From: an uncultured Bryobacterales bacterium
GTDB taxonomy: Bacteria; Acidobacteriota; Terriglobia; Bryobacterales; Bryobacteraceae
Assembly (NCBI GenBank): GCA_937959285.1
Contig: CALGAR010000003.1
Coordinates: forward strand, 62,001 to 126,000
Direction of reading: 5' to 3'
DNA: 64,000 bases
Shown here: positions 1 through 8,308 of the stretch, one piece after another
Layout of the letters: each line of letters begins with the position of its first letter
How positions within the stretch are numbered: position 1 is the first letter of the stretch
The notes under the pieces: model-generated
Database searches by the model: none
What the model was told of the DNA's origin: nothing
Seen by the model: only the letters and a program-made list of their open reading frames with translations
Translations under genes and position numbers: made by a program

Positions 1-9
1 AGGACGATT

Positions 10-39
10 ATACTTCACCTGCACAAGTGTGCAAATGAA
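10..39 (+). promoter_or_regulatory. Operator/promoter copy 1 of a SmtB-type repressor (inferred)
   Basis: A -10-like TATACT lies at 9-14, directly followed by two overlapping dyads: CACCTG-CA-CAAGTG (one mismatch) at 16-29 and an imperfect form of TTGCAC-AAGT-GTGCAA at 19-34. The 30 bases 10-39 match 1199-1228, just upstream of the zinc-sensor gene, at 28 of 30 positions. The repetition and dyad symmetry are seen; binding by the repressor at 1243 is inferred. It sits 86 bases before the start of the secreted protein gene at 126. Confidence 0.7.
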
Positions 40-125
40 CATGCCAGAAGACCGTGGAAACGATCTTGGCCTTGGGTGCAGACGACGACCATGCTAATTA
101 TGAACCGTAGTCCTCGGAGACCATC

Positions 126-1169
126 ATGAGAGCGCCACTCGTAACGCTGCTTTTCTTCGCAGCTACTGTTCGAGCGGGAATCATCGCCTACGCCCCTCTG
201 CCCATTCTCGAACGGCAGGCTTCGTCGATCATCGTTGCCGAGATCGAATCAGTGACCGCCACCCCGACTCGCAGCACGATTGTTGTTCGTGTGCTCCGGA
301 CCGTCAAAGGCGTCGAACGTCGCCCTGGTACGTTGGAAAACCTCTGGGTGGAGAGCGACCTTTTGGACGCTGCCGCCGCCAAAAGCTACGGCCCCCGGCT
401 GTGGTTCCTGGGTCCCGATGGAGCTGTGATCTCGAGGATCGTCAATGTGCCGAGGATTGACGGTTTGTCCCTTCCGGCAGCTCCAGACCACCGCTATCAA
501 GAGGCTGCGCGCGCTGCGGCCGCTCGCGGTCTCGGGCTCGAGCTGGCTGCGGCTGCCCGCAACAGGCCCCTGGACGGGCACGATGTTCGGCCGGTCATGC
601 ACTACTTACAATCGAGACCGGCCGGCGAGCGTGAGGAACTGGAGCGGCTTGGTTTCTCGCAGGTGAGCGCAGACTCCCTAAGGCTAGCCAAAATGCTGCG
701 CAATGGCGCTGCAGCCGCCGTGGACGAGCTTGTCCGTGAACTCGGCGCTGGAGCGGCCGGCGACATCGTTCGGGATGCACTTTGCTCATACCGGAATCCG
801 AACCCTGCAGGCATTACGGCGCTTTCGAAACTGCTTGACTCCACCACCAACACGGGGCTAGCCGTGTGCGCCCTTGTCGCGCTGAAAGAAATCCATACCA
901 AGGAGACCGTTCCCATTCTTGCCAAGGCCTTGGATCGTCCGGATCAAAGCCAGCGTTACCTTGCCGTGTCGGGCCTGTATTTTGCCGCCAACGCCGGCAA
1001 CGTCCCCATGGAGAAGCCGCTCGTGGTTGACGGCCGGGAGGTTCCGCGTCCTCCAAAGAAAAACCCTGGCGAGGGCGTAATTGGCGAACTGCCGCCCTTC
1101 GACGTGTACCGTCTGGAGGAAGCCAAACACCTCGCGTTTTGGAGAACCTGGGCGACCACAATCCCCTGA
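126..1169 (+). CDS. Secreted HEAT-repeat-like protein of unknown function
   Basis: A 347-residue protein with an N-terminal signal peptide (hydrophobic LLFFAATVRA core, cleavage near residue 17) and no other membrane segment, so probably exported. Residues about 195-290 are alanine/leucine-rich helices resembling HEAT/Armadillo repeats (for example VCALVALKEIHTKETVPILA). GGAG at about 115-118 gives a fair ribosome site for this ATG. I do not recognise a defined family or catalytic motif. Its interest is regulatory: the DNA upstream carries a near-perfect copy of the operator in front of the SmtB-type repressor gene at 1243, so it is probably in the same metal-responsive regulon. A direct metal role is not shown: there is no His- or Cys-rich tract in the protein. 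Confidence 0.75.
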   Translation: MRAPLVTLLFFAATVRAGIIAYAPLPILERQASSIIVAEIESVTATPTRSTIVVRVLRTVKGVERRPGTLENLWVESDLLDAAAAKSYGPRLWFLGPDGAVISRIVNVPRIDGLSLPAAPDHRYQEAARAAAARGLGLELAAAARNRPLDGHDVRPVMHYLQSRPAGEREELERLGFSQVSADSLRLAKMLRNGAAAAVDELVRELGAGAAGDIVRDALCSYRNPNPAGITALSKLLDSTTNTGLAVCALVALKEIHTKETVPILAKALDRPDQSQRYLAVSGLYFAANAGNVPMEKPLVVDGREVPRPPKKNPGEGVIGELPPFDVYRLEEAKHLAFWRTWATTIP

Positions 1170-1198
1170 CCTGACTGTAGCGGCTCGGGCCACCTACC

Positions 1199-1228
1199 AT
1201 ACTGCACTTGCACAAGTGTGCAAATGAA
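1199..1228 (+). promoter_or_regulatory. Operator/promoter copy 2, autoregulatory site of the zinc sensor (inferred)
   Basis: Contains the perfect dyad TTGCAC-AAGT-GTGCAA (1208-1223) overlapping the perfect dyad CACTTG-CA-CAAGTG (1205-1218). A weak -10-like element (TACCAT, 1195-1200, running into ATACT) abuts it on the left, so a bound repressor would cover the transcription start. The repressor gene starts only 14 bases downstream, the usual arrangement for ArsR/SmtB autoregulation. Confidence 0.75.
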
Positions 1229-1242
1229 GATACGATGAAGTT

Positions 1243-1644
1243 GTGGAACCGGTCTCGAGCCCTGAGTGCACACCCGAAGAACATCACAAGCATACGCATC
1301 GCGCGCCTACGGTCAGTGCCCGGTCGCTGGAACAGGGCGCTCGCCTCTTTCGAGCCATCGGTGACGTATCACGTCTTAGGCTGGTTGCGCTGCTTGCTCA
1401 AGGTGAAGCTTGCGTCACGGAGCTCGCGGAAGCCGAGGGAGAGACTGTGTCCACCATCTCCCAACGCCTGAGGGTGTTGCGAAATGAAAATATCGTGGTG
1501 CGGCGCCGGCGAGGCAAGCATATCAACTACGCTCTGGCTGACCAGCACATCGCTGACCTGATATTCAACGCTCTGGCGCACGCCACTGAGGTCCCCGCTA
1601 CCGCCTGGGGACCTTCGCTTCCACAAAGAGAGCAGGAGAAATAG
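1243..1644 (+). CDS. ArsR/SmtB-family transcriptional repressor, zinc-sensor type
   Basis: A 133-residue winged-helix regulator; the DNA-binding core spans about residues 32-110, with the recognition helix in VSTISQRLRVLR and the wing in VVRRRRGKHINYAL. The alpha5 ligand set of SmtB/CzrA-type zinc sensors is complete and correctly spaced: D100, H102, H113 and E116 (D-x-H-x10-H-x2-E). The alpha3 CxC site of arsenic and cadmium sensors is absent. The N-terminus adds C9 and a HHKHTH tract (14-19), recalling the extra N-terminal ligands of some cyanobacterial SmtB/ZiaR proteins. The known role of the family is metal-relieved repression. It is followed four bases later by a His-rich protein, presumably in one operon. 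Zinc rather than cobalt or nickel is inferred from the ligand pattern. Confidence 0.9.
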   Translation: MEPVSSPECTPEEHHKHTHRAPTVSARSLEQGARLFRAIGDVSRLRLVALLAQGEACVTELAEAEGETVSTISQRLRVLRNENIVVRRRRGKHINYALADQHIADLIFNALAHATEVPATAWGPSLPQREQEK

Positions 1645-1648
1645 TCTA

Positions 1649-2011
1649 ATGAACCAGGAGCATACTACCCACCAGGGCCATGCCCACAAGCACGGCGTCG
1701 GCTGTGGGCACATTGCCATCCGGCATGAAGACCACCTCGACTACCTCCACGACGGGCATCTACATCATCCTCATGAGGATCACGTCGACGAGCACCGGTT
1801 TGCGGTCAACGAGAAAAACCCCAACCAGTGCACACCCGATCACAAATGCGGCGCGCACGGAGAGGATCACCAGCACGGCGCGAACTGCGGGCATCAGGCA
1901 GTGCCGCACGGAGATCACATCGACTATCTGGTAGACGGTCACTTGCATCATCCCGATGCCGGCCACTGCGACGATCACGGCCGTGTGGAAGTTGTCACGG
2001 CAACCCTCTAA
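1649..2011 (+). CDS. Histidine-rich metal-binding protein, two-repeat
   Basis: A 120-residue protein with 27 histidines and 5 cysteines, no signal peptide and no membrane segment. It is built from two copies of one module: a (G/N)CGH segment, then HxDHxDYLxDGHLHHP, then an acidic/His end. Copies lie at about residues 17-50 and 79-112, joined by a NPNQCTPDHKCG linker. The DYLxDGHLHHP signature is a small family often found beside ArsR-type regulators and cation transporters. It starts four bases after the zinc-sensor gene, so it is probably co-transcribed and induced by the same metal. A cytoplasmic metal-buffering or delivery role is inferred, not demonstrated. Confidence 0.85.
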   Translation: MNQEHTTHQGHAHKHGVGCGHIAIRHEDHLDYLHDGHLHHPHEDHVDEHRFAVNEKNPNQCTPDHKCGAHGEDHQHGANCGHQAVPHGDHIDYLVDGHLHHPDAGHCDDHGRVEVVTATL

Positions 2012-2041
2012 ACGAATCTGCTTGGACCCAAATCGAAGGCC

Positions 2042-2081
2042 GGGAGAGCGGGCGCGCTTCTAAAGCCAGCGCCCGACTCCC
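2042..2081 (+). terminator. Strong hairpin after the zinc operon
   Basis: GGGCGC (2050-2055) pairs with GCGCCC (2069-2074). The loop contains a further GCTT/AAGC pairing and the outside a GGGAG/CTCCC pairing. It lies about 30 bases after the His-rich gene stop. No T-tract follows, so an intrinsic terminator is only a possibility. Confidence 0.35.
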
Positions 2082-2242
2082 ATCCGCAGAATGTTGCGCA
2101 CCGACGCGCACTCCACCGCTCCTCTCCTCGATGCCGCACTCGCCAAGGCATACCTGCGTAGCCGGTAACGCGTGACGCCACTGACTAACTTCGGTATTAA
2201 GATAGATGCAATGCAGTCTTGAACCGAACGGAGGGGTAAGGC

Positions 2243-4420
2243 ATGGCCGGCACAAGGACAATGGTGATCGCGTCCGCAGCTCTTGTAGTCGCGTTCACCC
2301 TCTGCGCCGCCATCGATCCGGCTCAAGATGAGAAGTTTATCGGCAAGCGCCGGAACTGGTGGGCCTTTCGTAAACCTGTCCGCCCTCCGGTTCCGCCAGT
2401 AAAGAGCGCCTGGACCCGCACGCCGATTGATCAGTTCATCCTTGCAGCCTTAACCGAAAAAAACCTCTCGCCGTCGCCGGAGCTTGATCGGCGCCGACTC
2501 ATCCGCCGCCTGTATCTCGACGTTACGGGCCTGCCACCCACGCCCGAGGAAGTGAGGGCCTTTCTGGCCGACCGTTCCCCGGATGCCTACACCAAGCTGG
2601 TGGATCGTCTTCTTGCAAGCCCTCAATATGGCGAACGATGGGCGTTACGCTGGCTGGACGTGGTCCGCTACGCCGACACGAACGGTTTCGAGCTTGATGC
2701 GGAAAGGCGCCACGCGTGGCGCTACCGCGATTACGTGGTACGCGCATTCAATGAGGACAAGCCGTACGATCGGTTTCTCAAGGAGCAGATCGCCGGAGAT
2801 GAGATCTGGCCAGGTAATACGGAAGCCCTCATCGCCACCGGATTTCATCGTGTCGGCCCCATCCACCTGGTAGGCGGAAATCAAGACGAGGAAATGAACC
2901 GTCAGGAAGTGCTGACGGAGATGACAGCCACCATCGGGTCTGCCGTCCTCGGCATTACCATCGGCTGTGCTCGCTGCCACAACCACAAGTTCGACCCGAT
3001 CCTTCAGTCGGACTACTACCGGCTTCAGGCCTTCATGGCTGCTACCGAAGGGAAGGACATCGAGATCGCAACGGCCGACGAGAAGGCAGCTTACGAGGCA
3101 GCTTTGAAGGAATATAAAGCACGCCTCAAACCAATCAAGAACCGCATTGCAGAGATCGAGAAGCCGGTTCGGGAAAAGCTGACGAACCAGAAGAAGGCGC
3201 TCCTGGAGCCGCATCTGCGTGAAGCGCTGGATACGCCGGAAGAGAAGCGCAGCGAGGAACAGAAGAAGCTCGCCAAGATTGCGAAGGAACAGATTGGTCT
3301 GAGCTGGGATGAAGTAGTAAATGCTTTGAGCGAGGAAGACCGCAGGAAGCGCGCTGAGTTGCGGCGCCAGATGCACGCCATCGCTCTGACCGAACCCGAA
3401 CCTCCCGCCACCGCCTATGCGGTTGTCAACATGGATCAGGCTCCGCCGACCCACATTCTCAAAGTGGGGGATCACAAGCAGAAGCTCGATGTCGTTGAAC
3501 CGGGCTTTCCGCTTGTACTCTCCAACTACGGCGTAACGATTCCGAAGGGGCCGGTTGGCCGCCGCACTGCGCTGGCGAACTGGCTGACCTCTCCAGATCA
3601 TCCGTTGACCGCACGCGTGATGGTCAACCGGATCTGGCAGCTTCGCATGGGTACCGGACTCGTCCCGACACCAAACGATTTCGGCATGCTCGGCACCGCG
3701 CCGACTCACCCGGCGCTCCTCGACTGGCTTGCGGTCGAGTTCATCGAGAGCGGTTGGAGCATCAAGACGATCGACCGCATGATTCTCCTTTCGAGCGTTT
3801 ACCGGCAGTCAAGCGCGAACGACCCGGCGAAAGCAAAGATCGATCCGGACAACAAGCTCTACTGGCGGGCAAATCGCCGGAGGCTGGAAGCCGAGCATTT
3901 GCGGGACAGCATTCTTCGGACAGCGGGAACTTTGAATCTGAAGATGGGCGGCAAGCCGGTCCGTGTTCCCATCGAGCAGGAAGTCTATGACCTGATCTTT
4001 TCCGAAGATGAACCGGACAATCTGTGGCCGGTGACGCCCGATGCCAGCGAGCACACAAGGCGCAGCCTGTATCTCCTCAACAAGAGGACGGTCCGGCTTC
4101 CCCTCCTGGCCAATTTCGATCAGCCCGATACGATGTCGTCCTGCCCCGCGCGACCCGTCAGCACTCATGCGCTCCAGGCGTTGACCCTGTTCAACAGCGA
4201 CTTCATGCAGGAACAGTCGGCGGCATTCGCAAACCGGTTGAAGCGTGCCTGCGGCGACAATCTCTCCTGCCAGGTGGAAACCGCCTATGAGATTGCCCTT
4301 GCGAGGCCGCCTCGTCCTGTCGAAGTCGCCATGGCCCGGAAATTCCTAAATGGGAAGGGAACGTTGGCTGATTTTTGTCTGGCCCTGCTGAATCGGAACG
4401 AGTTCGTCTATGTCCCATAA
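2243..4420 (+). CDS. DUF1549/DUF1553 (PSD1-type) exported protein
   Basis: A 725-residue protein with an N-terminal signal-like segment (about 6-23). The DUF1549 domain (about 60-260) begins [20 protein letters not shown] and ends with the characteristic [11 protein letters not shown], a CxxCH haem-c-like motif at about residues 242-246. A charged, coiled-coil-like stretch follows (about 290-380), then DUF1553 (about 430-700: [26 protein letters not shown]). The family is abundant in Planctomycetes and Acidobacteriota, almost always beside a DUF1501 gene as here (11-base overlap). Its biochemical role is not established. A GGAGGGG ribosome site before 2243 supports this start. Confidence 0.88.
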   Translation: MAGTRTMVIASAALVVAFTLCAAIDPAQDEKFIGKRRNWWAFRKPVRPPVPPVKSAWTRTPIDQFILAALTEKNLSPSPELDRRRLIRRLYLDVTGLPPTPEEVRAFLADRSPDAYTKLVDRLLASPQYGERWALRWLDVVRYADTNGFELDAERRHAWRYRDYVVRAFNEDKPYDRFLKEQIAGDEIWPGNTEALIATGFHRVGPIHLVGGNQDEEMNRQEVLTEMTATIGSAVLGITIGCARCHNHKFDPILQSDYYRLQAFMAATEGKDIEIATADEKAAYEAALKEYKARLKPIKNRIAEIEKPVREKLTNQKKALLEPHLREALDTPEEKRSEEQKKLAKIAKEQIGLSWDEVVNALSEEDRRKRAELRRQMHAIALTEPEPPATAYAVVNMDQAPPTHILKVGDHKQKLDVVEPGFPLVLSNYGVTIPKGPVGRRTALANWLTSPDHPLTARVMVNRIWQLRMGTGLVPTPNDFGMLGTAPTHPALLDWLAVEFIESGWSIKTIDRMILLSSVYRQSSANDPAKAKIDPDNKLYWRANRRRLEAEHLRDSILRTAGTLNLKMGGKPVRVPIEQEVYDLIFSEDEPDNLWPVTPDASEHTRRSLYLLNKRTVRLPLLANFDQPDTMSSCPARPVSTHALQALTLFNSDFMQEQSAAFANRLKRACGDNLSCQVETAYEIALARPPRPVEVAMARKFLNGKGTLADFCLALLNRNEFVYVP

Positions 4421-5861
4421 CGGAAAGCGACAGCCTCATTTCCTGCCGGCCGCCAGCCGTCGCGATTTGCTTCGCCTCGCAGCCAACGGGTTTGGCGCGA
4501 TCGCACTCGAAGCGCTGTTGCAAAAGACGGGTTACGGCGCTGGGGCGAAGGCTCGCGTAAATCCCCTTGCGCCGAAAGCTCCGCATTTCGAAGCCAAGGC
4601 GAACGCTGTGATCTTCCTCTTCATGGTCGGCGGCCCAAGCCACATCGACACCTTCGATCCCAAACCCACCCTGAAGAAGTACGAAGGGCAGCAGCTTCCG
4701 GAGAGTTTCGGCAAGGTGCCGAGCCAGTTCACGAACGGAGACACACCGATCCTCGCCTCGCCGTGGACGTTCTCCCGCCACGGGGAGTGCGGCATGGAGG
4801 TCTCGACCCTCTTCCCGCATCTGGCGAAGTGCGTGGACGACATCTGCTTTGTCCGCTCGTTCTACACCGAGAGCGTCGTTCATGCGCCTGCCATGTACCA
4901 GGTTCATTCGGGACGTATCTTCGCGGGTCATCCAAGTCTTGGATCCTGGGTCACCTACGGCCTGGGCAGCGAATCCGAGAACTTGCCGGCATATGTTGTC
5001 ATGCCGCAGCCAGAGGGGACACCCGAGGGCGGAACACCGTGCTGGGGCGCCGGCTACCTGCCCGCTGTCTATCAGGGCACTCTCTTCCGCAGCGGATCGA
5101 CACCGATCATGAACCTGCGTCCTCCGGCTCATATGTCACCGGAGCGCCAGCGCGCGACGCTCGATCTGCTGCAGGAGATGAATGAGCTGGATCTCGACGG
5201 CGACTCGGATACGGAACTCGCCGCCCGCATCGCCTCGTATGAGCTGGCTTTCCGGATGCAGAGCCATGCTCCCGAAGCCGTCGATCTCAGCAAGGAGAGC
5301 GAGGCGACGAAGAGGATGTACGGGCTCGACCGGAAAGAGACGGCCGAGTTCGGAACGCGATGCCTGCTAGCGAGACGTCTGGTTGAGCGTGGCGTTCGTT
5401 TTATTCAGCTCTACTCCGGCGGCGGTCCGGTGAGCGTGCAGTGGGACGCCCACAAGGACCTGGTCCAGAACCACGAAAAGATGGCGGGCATGACGGACCA
5501 GCCGATCGCCGCTCTTCTGACCGACCTGAAGCAGCGGGGCCTACTCGAATCGACGCTAGTTATCTGGGGCAGTGAGTTCGGCCGCCTCCCGACCTCGCAA
5601 AGCGGCAACGGCCGCGATCACAACCCTCACGGCTTCACCATGTGGTTCGCGGGCGGCGGAACGAAAGGGGGGCAGGTGATCGGCGCAACCGACGATTTCG
5701 GCCTGCGGGCGGTCGGAGAGCGCTATCACATGCGCGATTTCCACGCTACGATCCTTCACGCCCTGGGCCTCGATCAGCACAAACTGTGGGTTCTGCACAA
5801 CGGACGCCACGAGAAGCTGACGGACTTCGGAGGAAAGGTTATTCATCAAGTCTTCGGCTAA
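4410..5861 (+). CDS. DUF1501 protein (sulfatase-like fold), Tat-exported
   Basis: A 483-residue protein whose N-terminus carries a Tat-type motif ([14 protein letters not shown], about 16-29). The DUF1501 body has the hallmarks [18 protein letters not shown] near residue 68 and [12 protein letters not shown] plus DHNPHGF in the C-terminal third. These belong to the alkaline-phosphatase-like superfamily, but the sulfatase CxPxR signature is absent. It overlaps the DUF1549/DUF1553 gene by 11 bases, so the two are translationally coupled. The enzyme activity of the pair is unknown. Its TAA stop overlaps the stop of the RES toxin gene on the other strand (5858-5861). Confidence 0.88.
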   Translation: MSHNGKRQPHFLPAASRRDLLRLAANGFGAIALEALLQKTGYGAGAKARVNPLAPKAPHFEAKANAVIFLFMVGGPSHIDTFDPKPTLKKYEGQQLPESFGKVPSQFTNGDTPILASPWTFSRHGECGMEVSTLFPHLAKCVDDICFVRSFYTESVVHAPAMYQVHSGRIFAGHPSLGSWVTYGLGSESENLPAYVVMPQPEGTPEGGTPCWGAGYLPAVYQGTLFRSGSTPIMNLRPPAHMSPERQRATLDLLQEMNELDLDGDSDTELAARIASYELAFRMQSHAPEAVDLSKESEATKRMYGLDRKETAEFGTRCLLARRLVERGVRFIQLYSGGGPVSVQWDAHKDLVQNHEKMAGMTDQPIAALLTDLKQRGLLESTLVIWGSEFGRLPTSQSGNGRDHNPHGFTMWFAGGGTKGGQVIGATDDFGLRAVGERYHMRDFHATILHALGLDQHKLWVLHNGRHEKLTDFGGKVIHQVFG

Positions 5862-6547
5862 CGGACGGTTTCCCGCAGCCGCCGTATCTTCGGAGTTTTC
5901 GTTCCTTCCCACCGATACTCGAAATGCGCGCTCGGGCGAACATTGGAAACCAGCCGCGGGCGAAAGCAGACGATGCACGTTCCTCCGGCCCGGCGCACAC
6001 TGCGGTAAAGAATGCCGTTTGAACCCGCTTCAAGAAGCCGTCGTCCCAAATCCTGCGACGCCTCGTAGCTGGTCGGGTGATGATACAGGGCGAACTCCTC
6101 ACAATCTCTCCGGATGTCGTGGAATTCGGCTTGGAAGTCGGCGAGATACAGCCGGACCTGGACCCGCGTTTCGAAGACGCCCACCTCGGCTAGCTCCTGA
6201 GTGCGGCGGTAGATCACCTCTGCGTGGGCAGTCTCAAGATCAAGGCCCGCGTACCACGCGCCACGATCAGGTCCCGTGAACCGGCTGCCGTTCACCGAAG
6301 GGTGGCAGAAGGCAGCCATAATCACCGACGCCATCGGCCGCCCTACGACCCACTCCGACGGAGGCAGCCGGTAGAGAAGACCGAGTTCGGCCGAGATCCG
6401 GTCATTTGTCCAACTCTCGAGTTCGAACATCAGGTCAAGATCTTCCGGACTCGCCACCTGATCCAGCACTCCGACAGGAGGATAACGGCTCGGTATCAGG
6501 CGACAGGTATCGACGATGTCGATGCTGGTTGTGGGAATCAGCTCCAA
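5858..6547 (-). CDS. RES-domain toxin of a RES-Xre toxin-antitoxin system
   Basis: A 229-residue protein if it starts at TTG 6547; no in-frame ATG fits, and GGGAG lies nine bases before that TTG. The RES features are visible: an Arg in [15 protein letters not shown], the Glu in [10 protein letters not shown], and the Ser/Tyr-containing [10 protein letters not shown] near the C-terminus. RES toxins studied so far (for example Xre-RES of Pseudomonas putida, MbcT of Mycobacterium) act on NAD+ or ADP-ribosylate targets; that chemistry is inferred here. The start overlaps the antitoxin stop by 10 bases, the usual antitoxin-first order. The reading frame stays open upstream to 7018, but that part is the antitoxin gene read in another frame. 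Confidence 0.85.
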   Translation of the reverse strand: MELIPTTSIDIVDTCRLIPSRYPPVGVLDQVASPEDLDLMFELESWTNDRISAELGLLYRLPPSEWVVGRPMASVIMAAFCHPSVNGSRFTGPDRGAWYAGLDLETAHAEVIYRRTQELAEVGVFETRVQVRLYLADFQAEFHDIRRDCEEFALYHHPTSYEASQDLGRRLLEAGSNGILYRSVRRAGGTCIVCFRPRLVSNVRPSAHFEYRWEGTKTPKIRRLRETVR

Positions 6548-6972
6548 CTGCCGCGTCTCCCATCGAGCAGCCGCCGCACCTGGTAGAGGCCGTCGATACC
6601 GCCTTCCACCATCAGCCGCAACGCAGGCTTTCCGCCGAAGATCGGGTTGCTGTTCGGCAGGTTGACCCACTGGTCCGCGATGTCGGGATAGAGGATGTGA
6701 AGAGCTTTGTAGATGCCCAGTATCAGCGAGATACGGATGAGCGTGTCGTAGGGAAGGGTGCCGACTTGTCCGGCCTTGTACTTGTAGTAAGTGGACTCGG
6801 GCGGCCATCCCAGCAGACCGCGCTGATCCTCGACGCTGAGCCCCCAGGCGGAAGCGATGTTCAGGAAGGTGCGGATCGCAGGCGCGGACATCTCCCGCCG
6901 CACTTTCGGGTCCTTGCGCCGGTCTACGGCGATTGACTGCTGTGCCTTTTGAGGCTGGCGGCGCTGCTTCAT
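6538..6972 (-). CDS. Xre/MbcA/ParS-family antitoxin
   Basis: A 144-residue protein. A basic N-terminus (MKQRRQPQ) precedes a helix-turn-helix-like domain (about 28-85, including FLNIASAWGLSVEDQRGLLG) and the toxin-binding MbcA/ParS domain (about 95-140: LYPDIADQWVNLPNSNPIFG, ending GIDGLYQVRRLLDGRRG). It is the first gene of the toxin-antitoxin operon and overlaps the RES gene. The promoter directly upstream is filled with inverted repeats, so autorepression by the antitoxin or its complex is likely. Confidence 0.87.
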   Translation of the reverse strand: MKQRRQPQKAQQSIAVDRRKDPKVRREMSAPAIRTFLNIASAWGLSVEDQRGLLGWPPESTYYKYKAGQVGTLPYDTLIRISLILGIYKALHILYPDIADQWVNLPNSNPIFGGKPALRLMVEGGIDGLYQVRRLLDGRRGSWS

Positions 6973-6982
6973 GAAGCTCTCT

Positions 6983-7018
6983 ATCTGGAGTATAAACTCC
7001 AGATCTGGAGAACTTCAA
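6983..7018 (-). promoter_or_regulatory. Promoter and nested operator of the RES-Xre operon
   Basis: On the minus strand TTGAAG (7018-7013) and TATACT (6994-6989) form a sigma70-like promoter with an 18-base spacer. The spacer and -10 are covered by the 14-base perfect palindrome CTCCAGATCTGGAG (6997-7010). One of its arms also pairs with a third half-site, giving ATCTGGAG-TATAAA-CTCCAGAT (6983-7004). The -35 overlaps the stop codon of the upstream sugar-binding gene. Confidence 0.8.
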
Positions 7019-7986
7019 TGACTTTGACGCACGTTCAGGTACCGGCTGAGATCGGGAAAGAGCAGTTCCTTGATTTCCGCCTTCTCCAGATCAGCCGTCG
7101 TGACGAGCGTTGCGCCGGAATCGAGCGTAGCCGGAGGCGTTTCTCCGTTCAGCTTCATCCCGATCGCTTTCGTTGCTTCGTAGCCCATTCGAAACGGGTT
7201 CTGCACGACGATGGCCTGAATCCACCCTGCCTTCATATCGGCGACAAGCTGATCGCTGGCGTCGAAGGCCACCAGCTTCACATTCCGGGCGTTTCGGCTT
7301 TTCAGAGCCTGCACTGCCCCGGCGGAACTGCTCTCGTTATCGGCGAAGAGCCCGGCAAGATCCGGGTGCGCTGTCAGAATATTCTCGGTAACTGCCCTCG
7401 CCTTGGCCCGGTCCGCCATGCCTAGCTGGAGCCCAACGACGTCAATCTGGGGGAACTTTGCGCGGATCTCATCCTGAAAGCCGTGCTCACGCTCCATCGT
7501 GGAGGCGCTCCCCGGCATGAAGCCGATGATTGCGACCTTGCCTTTGCCTCCGATCAACTCCCCCAGCTTGCGAGCCGCCATCCGGCCACCCTCCTCGTTG
7601 TTCGTGGCCACGTAGCTGACGCGCTCTTTGGTGTCAATGTCCGAGTCGAAGATGGAGACGGGTATGCCGGCCCGTGCCGCCCGCTCGACCACACCGACCA
7701 GCGCCTTGCGATCCACCGGCGCCAGGACGATGCCCGCCAGACGCCGGTTCACCATCGATTCCACGATTTCGATCTGACGGCTGGCGTCGACCTCAAGCGT
7801 CGGTGCGTTCCACTCCACCTCGAAGCCATACTCTTCTGCGGCTTTCAGAGCTCCCGCTCGGACGGTCTGCCAAAAAATATGGCTTGCTCCTTTCGGCACA
7901 ACACCCACGACGCGCTTTTGATCGCGCTGGCAGGAACTGGAAAGGAAGAGCGTACAGAGGAGGAAAAGAGCAAACCAGGCCCGCAT
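7015..7986 (-). CDS. Sugar-binding ABC-transporter substrate-binding lipoprotein (RbsB-like)
   Basis: A 323-residue protein with a lipoprotein signal (LFLSSSC, lipid-attached Cys near residue 19). The periplasmic-binding-protein type I fold (Peripla_BP_4) shows in VVPKGASHIFWQTVRAGALK at the start of lobe 1, GIVLAPVDRKAL, PVSIFDSDID and LAGLFADNESSSAGAVQALK. This class binds ribose, galactose or related sugars. No ABC ATPase or permease gene is adjacent, so it is an orphan binding protein here. It may serve a transporter elsewhere or a sensory role. It lies upstream of the toxin-antitoxin operon on the same strand, but the latter has its own promoter. Confidence 0.87.
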   Translation of the reverse strand: MRAWFALFLLCTLFLSSSCQRDQKRVVGVVPKGASHIFWQTVRAGALKAAEEYGFEVEWNAPTLEVDASRQIEIVESMVNRRLAGIVLAPVDRKALVGVVERAARAGIPVSIFDSDIDTKERVSYVATNNEEGGRMAARKLGELIGGKGKVAIIGFMPGSASTMEREHGFQDEIRAKFPQIDVVGLQLGMADRAKARAVTENILTAHPDLAGLFADNESSSAGAVQALKSRNARNVKLVAFDASDQLVADMKAGWIQAIVVQNPFRMGYEATKAIGMKLNGETPPATLDSGATLVTTADLEKAEIKELLFPDLSRYLNVRQSH

Positions 7987-8002
7987 GGTAGGTTATTGTA
8001 GT

Positions 8003-8308
8003 ATGCCGCTAGTAAAAGTCGCCTCGCGCGAGGCGCTGCCGCCGGGATCAATGATCGAGGTTGATGCCGAAGGGACTCCGATCGCTTTGTGCAATGTCGA
8101 CGGAACCTTCTACGCCGTGCATGGCATTTGTCCCCACCGCGATGCTCCACTCGCCCAAGGAGCCCTGCATGGTCGAACGATCGTTTGTCCGTGGCATGCC
8201 TGGGAGTTTGACTGCGTAACGGGATGCAGTGATATCGACCCGGATCTGAAGCTCAAGACCTACGCGGTGACAGTCCAGGATAACGATATTTACGTCGACT
8301 TGCCCTGA
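8003..8308 (+). CDS. Rieske [2Fe-2S] ferredoxin-type protein
   Basis: A 101-residue single-domain Rieske protein. The cluster ligands are present in the two canonical boxes, CPHRDAPL and CPWHAWEFD (C-x-H and C-x2-H). There is no signal peptide, so it resembles soluble NirD/BphF-like Rieske ferredoxins that pass electrons to oxygenases or reductases. I chose ATG 8003 because the family start (PLVKVAS) begins there; an upstream ATG at 7985 would overlap the divergent sugar-binding gene. Its stop is immediately followed by the GTG of mutM, suggesting coupled translation. The redox partner cannot be told from the neighbourhood. Confidence 0.88.
   Translation: MPLVKVASREALPPGSMIEVDAEGTPIALCNVDGTFYAVHGICPHRDAPLAQGALHGRTIVCPWHAWEFDCVTGCSDIDPDLKLKTYAVTVQDNDIYVDLP

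Noticed and set aside
2645..3709. Open frame of 354 codons on the minus strand
   Set aside because: Lies wholly antisense to the DUF1549/DUF1553 gene, with no ribosome site or family similarity.
5858..7018. A single 386-residue RES protein reading through the antitoxin gene
   Set aside because: The N-terminal 157 residues have no domain and coincide with the antitoxin gene, whose own frame has clear family motifs; the TTG start at 6547 has a good ribosome site.
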